A stretch of 29,287 bases of DNA from Mucidula mucida. Its lineage: Eukaryota; Basidiomycota; Agaricomycetes; Agaricales; Physalacriaceae. Location of the stretch: contig JADNYV010000431.1 of NCBI GenBank assembly GCA_015501055.1, positions 1-29,287 on the forward strand. The letters are read 5' to 3'. The notes beneath the pieces are model-generated. The model had not been told where the DNA came from. It saw only the letters and a program-made list of their open reading frames with translations, and did not search any database. Positions 17,901-26,839 of this stretch are shown here, in pieces. The stretch's first letter is position 1; each line of letters starts with the position of its first letter. Both the position numbers and the translations under genes were made by a program.

Positions 17901-20262
17901 GCGAGCTAACCCAACGGTATTGCGCGATTGCAAGCACTCACTCAAATATCAACCTCGCTCCCTTTACCCCATTTATTCTAACAGAACACATACCAAACAA
18001 TGGCAGCCTGGATGACATATTTCCTGTCCGTGTCGACGGCCTTAAGGACGTCGGAGGACTCAGCTTTGACTTCAGCCTTGATCGGCTGGTTGAAGTTGAC
18101 ACGGATCTTCTTCGATTTGAAGCCTGTTGCTCAAGGGTGAGACTCCTTCCAGACGACGGAACATCATGCCGTCCATGGTCAACGTGTCGTGTCTGTTGTA
18201 CTGCACTAACACCGACATCTGATACGCACTCGTCATTAGTATATACTTCTGGTTTAGATAATTCGTCTGCAGCTCGTTCTTCGAGTAGTTCCACAGCCAA
18301 GTCAATCTGCGTCCAGAATGCTTGCTCTGGTAGTACTTCTGGAACCTCTCGTACGTGCTGATGAGCTCGACAGGAATGCTAAAGCCGTGATTTGGGGCGT
18401 TGAGCGGCCAGAAGTTCGTGCCAAGAACCAAGATGCTGAAATCGATTGCCATGTCGCGATGGTCTTGTTCCATGCTCTGCTTGAAGGAGTTCGTGAGATC
18501 CTTGCTCAGGCGCATATCTGTGAGACGAATTGAAGCGAGCGGATAATGGAAATGAAGAACGTACCGGTCAACATTCGCCGCAGGTTGTTTGTATACTCGA
18601 CACCACAAGCTTCCTCCAACTTGGAGATCATCCTCGTCTCCGCTTCGTCCGACGCAGATACGCCGTGAATCAAACGCTTCGACAGTTTGGTCGTGTAGAA
18701 TATCTGGAACACGTCCTTATCCTCTAGATATTTGAATAGGATCATCTTCGGAAGGAATGATAAAAAACCGTCAAAAAATGACGGAGCAACGTACAACACG
18801 GTTGAGAGCACCCTCCAAATCTTCCTCCTCTCCCATCTTGCTCCTTTTTCGAAGTAAAGTGTCTGCATATTTGGCCAGGAGTTCAGCAGATTTCGTCGGT
18901 GACGATCCTGTCGCGGCGTTACGGTTGACAAACTCTCGACATGCCTTGTCGAAGCTCGCTCTGAAACCAGCGTGGCGTTTATACCTCCGTATAACCATCT
19001 CCGAGTGATGGTGATGCACCTCTATTACAGCATCGACATAGACGTTTTGGTCAACAGAATTAATAGCATCGCCCTCCCTAACAATCTTAGAGACTGCGGA
19101 GAGCCCAGCGTGTGTGACCTCAGCCTCAAATCGTTTCGTCAATGGCTCCAAACCACCAGGGATGCGGGCGAGAAGATCACAGGCACGCTGAAAATCTTCG
19201 TCGAGCAGCTTCTGGGAGGTATCCTGAATCAAGTGAGCATACTGGCGGATGAGAACATCTTCACATTTCGCGATCAACTCCTTGCGCGTGTTTGTGTGAA
19301 GATAGCGCTCTACACGATCCTCCTCCTTCCTCAGCCACTCCTGGGCCTTCTTCAGATAGTCGGACACGGTGTTCTCGGCAAGGAACACCTGCGACTCCTT
19401 TTTGTAGTAGAGCCCAGTTGCCTGGATGAAGGGTGTCTCAAAGTGTTCCTTGTAGACGGCAAGACATTCCTTGTTGGGATCGGTGCTGTCGAGACCTAGC
19501 GCCACGAACGAGTGTACGACGATTTTGATAAGGTCCTGGTCTATCTCGTCTCCGTTCCGCTGGCGTTCGATCAGATGTAGGGTGGCGCCGGTGAGTTTCG
19601 AATCGTCTTGCTCGAAGAATTGTGATTTCCAGTGCGCTATCGCAAGCTAGTGCAGAAGATAAGGCATCAGGACGAGCTGGGTTGTAAAAGCTACTGACTA
19701 TGTAGACCGGATAAATGTCGTTTCTTCCCTTGTATCGTTCACGTTGCACCCAGTAGCGATTAAGATTCGTGAAAAGGCGGTTGAGGTAGTTGGCACCCGT
19801 TGTATAGCGGGTCCACTCAGCGGCATAATACCGCAAGAGTGGCTCATCCGGTAACAAGGTAGCAGCCTAGTGGCCCATAAATGATACGCCACCAGAGACG
19901 CCGAAACACGACTTTACCTGCTTAATCGGCAGGAGATGTATTGTGAAAGATTCCGCTAGCTTGTAGTAGAGATCGGATCCTGCAAGATGCGGCCCTCCTG
20001 TTAGTCTCGTGAGCGCGATGTAGCCTCACGTACCCCAGTTGGCGTCGGGCTTGACGCCAGTACCCATCGACTTGGGCAACGTACAGTAGTAATACAATGC
20101 CGTATACAGATTACTGAACTCGGGGAAGGCTAAACCGGCGTTCGGATTGGTCATGATCTGGTCGACACCGAGGCTCAGAAAGGCCCATGTTTCGGTGAAG
20201 TTTGCCGTGCGAGGCGGTACGTTGGAATATTTGCGAGTCGATGAAGAGGCAGCGGCCGACAT
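14907..20262 (-). CDS. CUL1: CUL1/CDC53-type cullin; one intron carries a retrotransposon, exon 6 has a frame lesion
   Basis: Eight exons: 20034-20262, 19918-19997, 19699-19866, 18795-19646, 18565-18745, 17994-18517, 15047-15149 and 14907-14984, about 738 codons against 776 residues in human CUL1. It is the scaffold of SCF ubiquitin ligases: the N-terminus binds SKP1-F-box proteins, the C-terminus binds RBX1. Landmarks: [78 protein letters not shown], then [20 protein letters not shown] and [19 protein letters not shown] before the stop. The intron between AAIV and IMKLRK is 2.84 kb because a retrotransposon lies in it. Exon 6 changes frame near 18090-18170 and lacks roughly 35 residues expected between RHDTLTMD and GFKSKKIRV, so the gene may be a pseudogene. 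Other exons are clean. Confidence 0.85.
15190..15194. repeat. Target-site duplication, left copy (GAACA)
   Basis: GAACA precedes the LTR 5' end here and follows the 3' LTR end at 17984-17988. Removing the element and one copy restores a normal cullin intron of about 55 nt. Confidence 0.9.
15195..15698 (+). repeat. 5' LTR, internally deleted and carrying a MITE
   Basis: Without the MITE and its TA duplication it is 258 bp, against 792 bp for the 3' LTR. The missing 534 bp correspond to 17300-17833 and are bounded in the 3' LTR by CTTCT repeats, which fits a microhomology deletion. The lost part includes the TATATAA promoter box. The retained ends differ from the 3' LTR at only a few positions. 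Confidence 0.85.
15325..15568. mobile_element. 244-bp TA-inserting MITE inside the 5' LTR
   Basis: Ends CTGTAGCGTTTC and its inverse, flanked by TA at 15323-15324 and 15569-15570. The matching site in the 3' LTR (17846-17862) is empty and has a single TA, which directly shows the insertion and the duplication. No coding capacity. Confidence 0.92.
15727..15970. mobile_element. 244-bp MITE, second copy in opposite orientation
   Basis: Same length and nearly identical to the reverse complement of 15325-15568. It is flanked by TA at 15725-15726 and 15971-15972 and inserted between the 5' LTR and gag. The two copies form an inverted repeat with a 158-bp spacer. Confidence 0.9.
16010..16837 (+). 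pseudogene. Ty1/copia gag with CCHC zinc knuckle; stop at codon 20
   Basis: The natural start is the ATG at 16010, giving [19 protein letters not shown] and then TAG (16067-16069), where relatives of this gag have Trp (NYATWSIQM). The remaining frame runs open to 16837 for another 255 codons. The gag core includes [20 protein letters not shown] and [20 protein letters not shown] (UBN2-type). A CX2CX4HX4C knuckle follows, [14 protein letters not shown], then an acidic tail ending DSDFAF. Translation from the ATG at 16079 would still yield 252 residues. Gag forms the virus-like particle and binds RNA. A single TGG to TAG change is the only defect seen. Confidence 0.85.
17183..17191 (+). other. 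Polypurine tract
   Basis: GAGGGGGAG directly abuts the TGTTGG start of the 3' LTR, the expected place and composition for the plus-strand primer of reverse transcription. Confidence 0.75.
17192..17983 (+). repeat. 3' LTR, full length (792 bp)
   Basis: Begins TGTTGGAGG and ends TTCTAACA. It contains a TATATAA box at 17680-17686 that is absent from the shortened 5' LTR, and an empty MITE target site at 17846-17862. Confidence 0.85.
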
Positions 20263-20749
20263 CGTGCCAGTTGAGCGAGGTCGTGGTCAAACAGGAAAGA
20301 GTCAAGAGGAACAGAAGCCGGAAGAACCCTGTCGTACGTAACTGGTGAGAAAAGGTGCTTTGCGTGGGTAAATCGACCTATGATTGATTGTACTGAGAAC
20401 CTACTGTCATTGCCAGTACCCGATTTTTGGGATGAACGATGCCGATTTCATCACTTCATTCGGGGGTCTTCATTGGTCCGCCTAGCATCCGGTCTTTCTT
20501 TCTCGGGTAACACGTTTACTGAGATAAACTCGAGAATGAGACAAAATTCCTCTGAGAAGCTTATTGCATGAGGGGGAGACGATAAAGCACTGTCATAAAC
20601 CGACTGCACATAAAACTGGATGCAGATACTGCCGGCGGCGGCAGAAGTACGTACAGCATAGGAAGTAGTATCTTGCCAGCAAGTGCTTGGCAGGCCGTGC
20701 TTGAAAACGAGCTCCGGAGCTCATCCAGGTCAAGGAGTCGCGTCGAACT
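20263..20749. other. Region upstream of the cullin gene
   Basis: Presumably the cullin promoter on the minus strand; no clear TATA box is seen. Frames near 20561-20881 (minus) overlap the repeat arm and have no motif. Confidence 0.45.
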
Positions 20750-21135
20750 GCTAAAGAGAGGATAGAGCTCGTTCGAGAAAATAACGCCACCATAGGGAAT
20801 CGAACTTGAGTCGTTGCTTACTAGCATGCTCAAGCCCGAGTCGACCTTCTCGTCCAATACCACCACGACCTCGAGAGACAAAGCCGCTTATGGCGATCTG
20901 ATACATATTGCTGGCGCATTGATTTGAACATGCTTTGGCCACGTCTTTTGATTGAGGCGATTCCCCGTCGGCTGTGATTTTCGATAAAAGGACCGGCGAC
21001 CTTCTGAACTCGTAATATGGTCAAAGCGAACTCAAGGCCGCCTAGCTTTCATCAATTTGACACTTGGTTCTGAACAAAGTGTCGAAATGACGTGTCTGAC
21101 ACTGCCTCAGTCAAAGTGCTTGACCTCGTGTTGGA

Positions 21136-21278
21136 TATAAAAGGCCCACTTAACAGCTTCGAGGTCGCCACGACTTACTTGCACACCATTACACACGCAG
21201 CATAGATTTGCTATCCAGCATCGCGAGCAGTAAGTCGAAACATTCGCTTGTGCACAATTGAACTGACGAAATTCTTAG
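21136..21278 (+). promoter_or_regulatory. Promoter and 5'-UTR intron of gene A, right copy
   Basis: TATAAAAG at 21136-21143. A leader intron at 21230-21278 (GTAAGT donor, CTGAC branch-like site, TTCTTAG acceptor) is followed six bases later by the ATG. Same layout as the left copy. Confidence 0.65.
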
Positions 21279-21284
21279 CGATAA

Positions 21285-22109
21285 ATGTCTGCCATCTTCA
21301 ATTTCTTGCCATCGATCTCGTGGTCGTGGGGACCGCCTCCCGAGCCCCTAGACGAGACGCCTGCCCCACCTCCGCCTGCCGAGTCTCACCCTCCACCGCT
21401 CACAGGCGTCGAGCGCATCATAGCACTCAACAACGCCATGAGACCCCTATGCGCCTCCGGACGCGTACATCGACAGCTCGCTGAGCTGATCTACAGCGAC
21501 CCCATGTTCACAGGCCTAAGCCCACGTTGCACTCTGCGCCACGCCATATACGTCGTGTTGATGAACGAGTACTCCTGTCCGAGCACGCGCCGCCGCGATC
21601 CACCTCCCAAGCGCTATCTTCCCGGCCAAGAACCTGTTCTCTCACATCCCTCTGCACCACGGCCTATGCGGGGGCGGATTGACGAGTTCGATCCGTTCAG
21701 AGAGTTTTATGGCTGGGACTTACCTGACGGCCCAAAGCTTCCGCCTGCGCAGTTCAACACCTCAGAGTACTTCGCGCCTGTGTATCCCATTCCACTGCCG
21801 GAAGAGGCGAGGTTGCGATGTAGTGTTCCTTATGGTCCTGTTGATCCTGACTATCGGATGGCGGATGAGGATAGATCGCCACAGTTGAAGCAGTCGGAGG
21901 ATATGCTACGGAAGCTTACACATGCGCCGCCGTCTATGTCGAGGGCAGAGAGGCAGAGCCTCATTGACGAGTTCTTGTATGAGCATAGTTTGAGAAAAGA
22001 TTTGAAACGAAGGAGGGATAGAGATGACAGTGGAGATTCGGATGAAGGAGACGGCGACGATGATGGCCATAAGTCAAGGCGGCGACGATTCGATTATACT
22101 TTACGATAA
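21285..22109 (+). CDS. Gene A, right copy: unrecognised 274-aa protein
   Basis: One open exon of 274 codons, same length as the left copy. Differences are concentrated in the Pro-rich linker (three changes) and the charged C-terminus (Ser to Arg and Gln to Arg); the central block from RHAIYVVLMNEYS to YFAPVYPIPLP is unchanged. The C-terminal KDLKRRRDRDDSGDSDEGDG looks like a nuclear signal interrupted by acidic residues. No known domain. It is followed by about 110 bp of shared 3' flank and then the GST gene. Confidence 0.75.
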   Translation: MSAIFNFLPSISWSWGPPPEPLDETPAPPPPAESHPPPLTGVERIIALNNAMRPLCASGRVHRQLAELIYSDPMFTGLSPRCTLRHAIYVVLMNEYSCPSTRRRDPPPKRYLPGQEPVLSHPSAPRPMRGRIDEFDPFREFYGWDLPDGPKLPPAQFNTSEYFAPVYPIPLPEEARLRCSVPYGPVDPDYRMADEDRSPQLKQSEDMLRKLTHAPPSMSRAERQSLIDEFLYEHSLRKDLKRRRDRDDSGDSDEGDGDDDGHKSRRRRFDYTLR

Positions 22110-22419
22110 ATAGCCAGACGCTTATTGTCTTTTCATTTATTGTCTTCGCTCATTTGGGCATTCACAATTAGAACACGTTTCCTATTCAAGACATGGTGAA
22201 CTGTCATATCACAATCACATGATCGCTCGTTCCACAATTGCAGTAGAACACGTTTTCCATTTCCAGGGGCAAGAGCTGACGAAGCAGCAGGACCCTGACT
22301 GGCCAGTCCTCCGTTCGCGCCATCCGGTCCAATCATTCGTATAGTTGTCGTCTTCTCGCATCCGATGTGGATGCGCTAATCCGCTATATAGTTCTTATCT
22401 CGCAAAATGCGCCCCATCG

Positions 22420-23237
22420 ATGTCTTCCGAACCGACCATCTCCTTGTACGATATCCCTTCCGCTCTCCCGAGCGCTCCTTATTCCCCAAGCCCTAATGTT
22501 TGGAAGATCAGGTCAGTCCAAGGTCTTGAACACGAAGATTTCACTGACACACCGCTAGATACGCATTAAACTTCAAAGGTCTCGAATACAAGACCGTCTG
22601 GGTCGAGTACCCGGATATCAAACCTCTCTACGAGAAACTTGGCGCACCCGCGGCGCTCACCAAACCCGACGGAACCCCATTCCATACTCTCCCGCTGATT
22701 CTGGATGCCTCCACTGGCGCCATAGTTTCCGAATCCTTTGCTATCGCGCAATATCTCGACAAGACGTATCCGAACACACCGCGCCTCTTTCCTCTCGGCC
22801 CGCCATCATACCCCCTTCATGCAGCATTTACCACCGCGTTCCGCTCTCAGATTGCACCTTTGTTCCAGTTCACGCTGCCTGCGATGCACCGCGCTCTGAC
22901 CCCAGGAAGTCAAGGCTACTTCAATGCGACCAAAGCCAGTATTCTCGGAGCTCCGACGTTGGAAGATGGAGAGCCGAAGGGCGCTAAACGTGCCGAAGAA
23001 TGGGAGAAAGTGAAAGCTGGTTTTGATGGTATCGCGAAATGGTCTGGGAAAGGTCATACGTTTTTCGTTGGGGACGCGATATCGTGGCCAGATATTGAAG
23101 TCGGCGCATTCGTGTTATGGATCCGCACAGTGCTGGGAGAAGACAGTGCAGAATGGAAGGCTGCGTCAACGTGGAATGAAGGACGCTGGGCGCGACTGTT
23201 GGATGTTCTAGCACCCTACGAAGTAGTCAAAGTCTGA
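22420..23237 (+). CDS. Glutathione S-transferase, etherase-like (GTE/LigE-type)
   Basis: Two exons, 22420-22511 and 22559-23237 (GTCAGT donor, CGCTAG acceptor), give 256 residues, normal for the class. The thioredoxin-like N-domain starts TISLYDIPSALPSAPYSPSP and continues NVWKIRYALNFKGLEYKTVW, then LPLILDASTGAIVSESFAIA with the glutathione-binding Glu-Ser pair. The helical C-domain includes FFVGDAISWPDIEVGAFVLW with the N-capping Ser/Asp. Serine in the SPSPN segment is the likely catalytic residue. Relatives expanded in wood- and litter-decaying fungi and bind plant or lignin-derived aromatics; the role here is inference. It lies just outside the duplication border. Confidence 0.88.
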
Positions 23238-23786
23238 TTGGGTCAATTGATTTCAAACGTTAAGCTGGCTGCCGTAACTCTAATAAGAGGAGGCGTATGG
23301 TGAGGTTTGGCGTCCGCGACGTGTATTGTGGGCGAGCCGTTGCAAGCGAACACCACGTCACGTGGTCAAGGTGCCGGAAACCGGTTCCTCTTCTCCACCT
23401 TCACTGCTGTTTACTTCGCTCTATCCCATACAGCGAGGTCTCACGGTCAGGCATTTTCTAGACGGCTATTTTTGAATCCTTGCTTACAGACTTTGTGCTA
23501 GGCAAAATGACAGGTCTTTGTACCGATCAACCGTTCCTGCGTAACCCATACATATTTGCCCCAAAACGGCAGCATGACGCGTCTTCTTCGTCGCGGCATG
23601 TTCTAGGATTTGGAGTCAAGTGAAAGCCCAATGGAAATGGCTCAAGATGCTTACTGTTCTATGCACAAGGTTCGAAGGCTATCATAAGTATAGCATACAC
23701 TTACGCGTCCACTCGGCACGTACGATAATTGTTTTTCTCGCTGACATATAAAACACCTCTTATTAACCTCGTCGTAACACTACAGT
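23238..23786. other. Intergenic region with TATA box for the SDR gene
   Basis: No gene seen over about 550 bp. A TATAAAA box at 23747-23753 lies 34 bp before the next ATG, which suggests a very short leader. Confidence 0.55.
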
Positions 23787-25112
23787 ATGGTCCGGCGAAC
23801 TTGGGAAGATTATTACGCCGACCAGAAGACGACCCCGCCACCAGTCGCCCATGCCGACCTCACAGGCAAAACCGTTCTCGTGACAGGCGCCAATATCGGC
23901 CTGGGATTTGAAGCATGCAAGCATTCCGCCAGAATGAATCCTGCACGCCTGATTCTGGCTTGTCGCAATGTTGACAAGGCTAACGCTGCGTTATCTCGTA
24001 AGTCTGGTTTCAAACTCTGCTTGTAGTTACCAGCATTTCTGAGCGCTTTCTTCAGGTCTCCAGGCGGACACCGGATATGACCAAGGGGAAGTCTGGCGGG
24101 TTGATCTAGGCAGCTTCGCAAGCGTGTCTGCCTTTGCAAACAAAGCCGAACGTGAACTTGACCGACTGGATATCCTAGTTGAAAATGCTGCGGTAGCCAA
24201 TTGGGGCGCCTTCGAATACACTGAAGATGGCTGGGAAACCGTGCACGTATCCCTTCCCTCTGTCTTCTTTTGCGTGTTAACCTGATGATCAGTTTACAGA
24301 CCAACTATATAAGCACGGCCCTCCTTGCGTTACGGCTACTCCCTATTCTAAAAAAGACCGCTGAACAGCATTCTGGGCTTCAGCGCCTGGTCATTGTAAC
24401 CAGCGACTTGTTTTATTCAGTGGATGTGCCTCCAAAGTTCCTGGACTCGCCCAATGCGATGAACCATCCGGAACGTTGTGTGCCGCTCACTTCTACAGAA
24501 GAACAAGAAACCGTTGGGATGGAAAACGCCAGTGGAGATCCCAACATACAGCTCGTCGATCGTTACTCTCACACTAAACGTACGTCTCTTAGCGCTGTAT
24601 GCCATAGGTGTTGAAATCAACTCTCTTCATCTAGTCCTTGAAGTCTTCTTCACCCGTTCTCTTCAGACACGCGCCGGCTCTTCCATCATCGTAAACTGCG
24701 TCAACCCCGGTTTCTGTATCTCAAATCTGCGCAACACTCTCCCTGAGCATATGATGGATGATTTCGAGAAGAGAGAGGCAGACCTTGCTTATACAACCGA
24801 GGAAGGGAGTCGCCAGTTGGTCTACGCTGCAGTTGGAGGTGCAGATAACGAGGAACAACTTCTCGGGGCGTTCATATCCCTTTCTGAAGTACGTGAAGTT
24901 AGTGACTACGCGCTCAGCAAGGTGGGGAGGGACGCCGAAGATAGAATTTGGGTATGTGTTGCATGGCTTTTCGAATTGGAAAGAGACTTACACCAGTTCA
25001 GAAAGAATCTTTGGAGCTCTTGAATACTGCCCAAAAGTTGGGGAGATTCGACAGCATTTTTTACAACACTCGACTGGGCCATGAAACTGTAATGCAGCTT
25101 TGCGGCAATTAA
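23787..25112 (+). CDS. Short-chain dehydrogenase/reductase (retinol-dehydrogenase/WWOX-like)
   Basis: Five exons (23787-23997, 24056-24246, 24300-24579, 24635-24951, 25002-25112) give 369 residues. The cofactor motif is GKTVLVTGANIGLGFEA (TGxxxGxG). The NNAG position reads ILVENAAVANW. The catalytic Tyr/Lys is YSHTK, split just after Lys by an intron, and NCVNPGF follows as the usual post-catalytic PG motif. An alcohol/ketone oxidoreductase using NAD(P); substrate unknown. The exon 2/3 junction leaves one residue fewer than relatives (WETVH|TNYISTALL), so that acceptor is the least certain. The TATA box is 34 bp upstream. Confidence 0.85.
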
Positions 25113-25672
25113 CACCTTCAATGTTGTATCTATGGCTTTCGCTCCGAATCTCATTCATTTCAGTTCAGCATGCCATGCATCACGGACGTGTCGAAGGAAA
25201 AACGTGGGCAGCCATCAACGTGAACCACGTCCCCCAATGCTTGTCCAGTTCATATGATCTTGTCAATGACTGACATGCTGGCAGAAGGAAATTCCGCCGA
25301 CGCCACTGTTGATTCTGTGTGGTGTGGCGTGATGGTAAGAAGCAGGTCCCCTTCTTGACTCATCTCATGTGAGAAATTCTATCGAGCCGGCTTGAGACTG
25401 CCGTCACTTTTCGTCTCTTGAATGTCACGACAACACCATCATCATTGATCAACTAACCCGCATGGATTTCGGGGTTTCCTTGCTTCCCATCATCGAGTAA
25501 AAGGCACTGGGTATGAAGCCATACTCTCCCATCTTACGAGAACGGAACTCTTTGTCCAATTATTTCTTTGACATCGGTACAACTCCACCTCAACCTGATA
25601 CCGCTTCATTCACTCTCAATACTCGTCAGCATTGTATATTGTTCTTCGTAGAAACGTGGTTACTTCCCTAGC
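25113..25672. other. Intergenic region
   Basis: About 560 bp without a convincing gene, repeat or clear TATA box; presumably SDR 3' flank and promoter of the next gene. Confidence 0.5.
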
Positions 25673-26681
25673 ATGCGCGTCCATAGGGTCAAGAGCCTTA
25701 CAGGTAAACATTGCCACAAACAGGAGCGATTAGCTTATCTGCTCCCTGCAGGCGCCCAGATTGAAGAGGTCGTCGCTGTCTGCTGCAGCGCTTACACCAA
25801 TCCGGAAGGGGCAATAACCGACGTTCTCATGCGCTGCTACACCGGCGACAGTTTCAAACTCTTGCAGTTATACATGCGTGCAATGACGCGTGCGACTCTC
25901 CTGGAGGGACAGATATTCATCGCCACAGACGAAGACACGTTTCCAGGGCCTATTCGTTCAGTCGCGTTGTGTTTCCCGCCCGGCAAAGGCCTTTTCGTCA
26001 GGTATGCGCGTCTATGCTACCATACACGCCAAGCGTGCTAATGTATTTGTAGTGAAGAACAGAAGGCCCTCGGTTATAAGGACTTCGAGAGTTCCATCAC
26101 ATCCGAGACGCGAGCGTGGTGGGATATGGTTGGTCGGCGGTTGAGTCCATTGAACAATCTGCTAATAAACGTAGCTTAACAAGGAAACGCACGATTTCAT
26201 GGATGGCTTGAAGCTTTCTTACGTGCGTATGTTCTTTCCCTCTAATGAGTCTCACCTACGATCGCACAAGCTGTTCATGGACGGGGTGTGGGTCAGTATG
26301 ATGGCCACCGACCGTGAATTCCAGAATCGCGGTTTCGGGACCGCTGTCATACAGGACATCAAAGCCTATGTACGCTCATAAATATGGCCTTTCGCGTGGA
26401 AACTGACAGTTTATAGGCAGCCGCAGACAATTGGGCAATTGGATTAATGACGCATAGCGAGTCCAATGTAGGCCGCTTCTAGTCCCATTACGATTCTTTC
26501 GCTAAGTCTTGTTCAGCGTAACTGGTACGCCAGCCTAGATTTCAAAGTTGCTGGAGTCCGCAACATTTCCGCCAACCTTACGAAACCCACTTCCCATGCT
26601 TCGCGTTTGCTCCATACCTTCCAGACTCCGGCCTGTAGTACTAGTCGCCTAAGTTGCTCAAGCGAATGCTTCATCCGATAA
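25673..26681 (+). CDS. GNAT-family N-acetyltransferase
   Basis: Exons 25673-25703, 25752-26001, 26053-26128, 26175-26222, 26271-26369, 26417-26467 and 26517-26681 give 239 residues in one frame. The acetyl-CoA-binding motif A is VSMMATDREFQNRGFGTAVI (Q-x-x-G-x-G as QNRGFG). It is preceded by a long N-terminal half with AQIEEVVAVCCSAYTNPEGA and followed by a degenerate ESN(R)NWYASLDFKVAGV strand, the usual end of the fold. The fourth intron (26223-26270, 48 nt) ends in AAG rather than CAG/TAG and is a multiple of three, so retention would add 16 residues without breaking the frame. The last 30 residues are Ser-rich and unlike the family, so the true end may differ. Substrate unknown. Confidence 0.7.
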
Positions 26682-26839
26682 TGTATAAGTAACTTACAGA
26701 TTCTGCCAAAATTTATACAGTATCCCTCCCTGACCCATCCAACTATACGGAAATGTCCATCCGTGTATACTAGTAAAGAGTGTGTTGACAGTACCCACAT
26801 CACTGCCTGGTAGCCAACGCTGCCATTAATATATCATAA

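Larger units (their letters stand above)
15195..17983 (+). mobile_element. Gag-only Ty1/copia-like LTR retrotransposon, 2789 bp
   Basis: LTRs start TGTTGGAG and end TTCTAACA (5' LTR ends TTCTAACC), flanked by a perfect 5-bp duplication GAACA (15190-15194, 17984-17988). The interior holds one gag gene with a zinc knuckle and a polypurine tract before the 3' LTR. There is no protease, integrase or reverse transcriptase; only about 350 bp separate the gag stop from the 3' LTR. This is the layout called TR-GAG in plants: a non-autonomous element relying on another element's Pol. It lies antisense inside an intron of the cullin gene. Two MITEs inserted later, at 15325 and 15727. Confidence 0.88.
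20750..22221 (+). repeat. Right arm, part 2: second full gene A unit
   Basis: Matches the reverse complement of 7125-8600, with a sharp outer border at 22221 (CACAATCACATG in both copies). Upstream of 20750 similarity ends within the A-B intergenic DNA, so no B gene accompanies this copy. It retains the stretch missing from the left arm around 20850-20910, as does the decayed copy at 13775-13830. Confidence 0.85.

Noticed and set aside
20780..20870. tRNA-like stretch with a B-box-like GTTCGATTCCC on the minus strand, also in the two other A upstream copies
   Set aside because: The T-stem does not pair properly, no matching 5' acceptor strand is found and the three copies differ in the would-be stems. 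At most a remnant of a tRNA-derived repeat.
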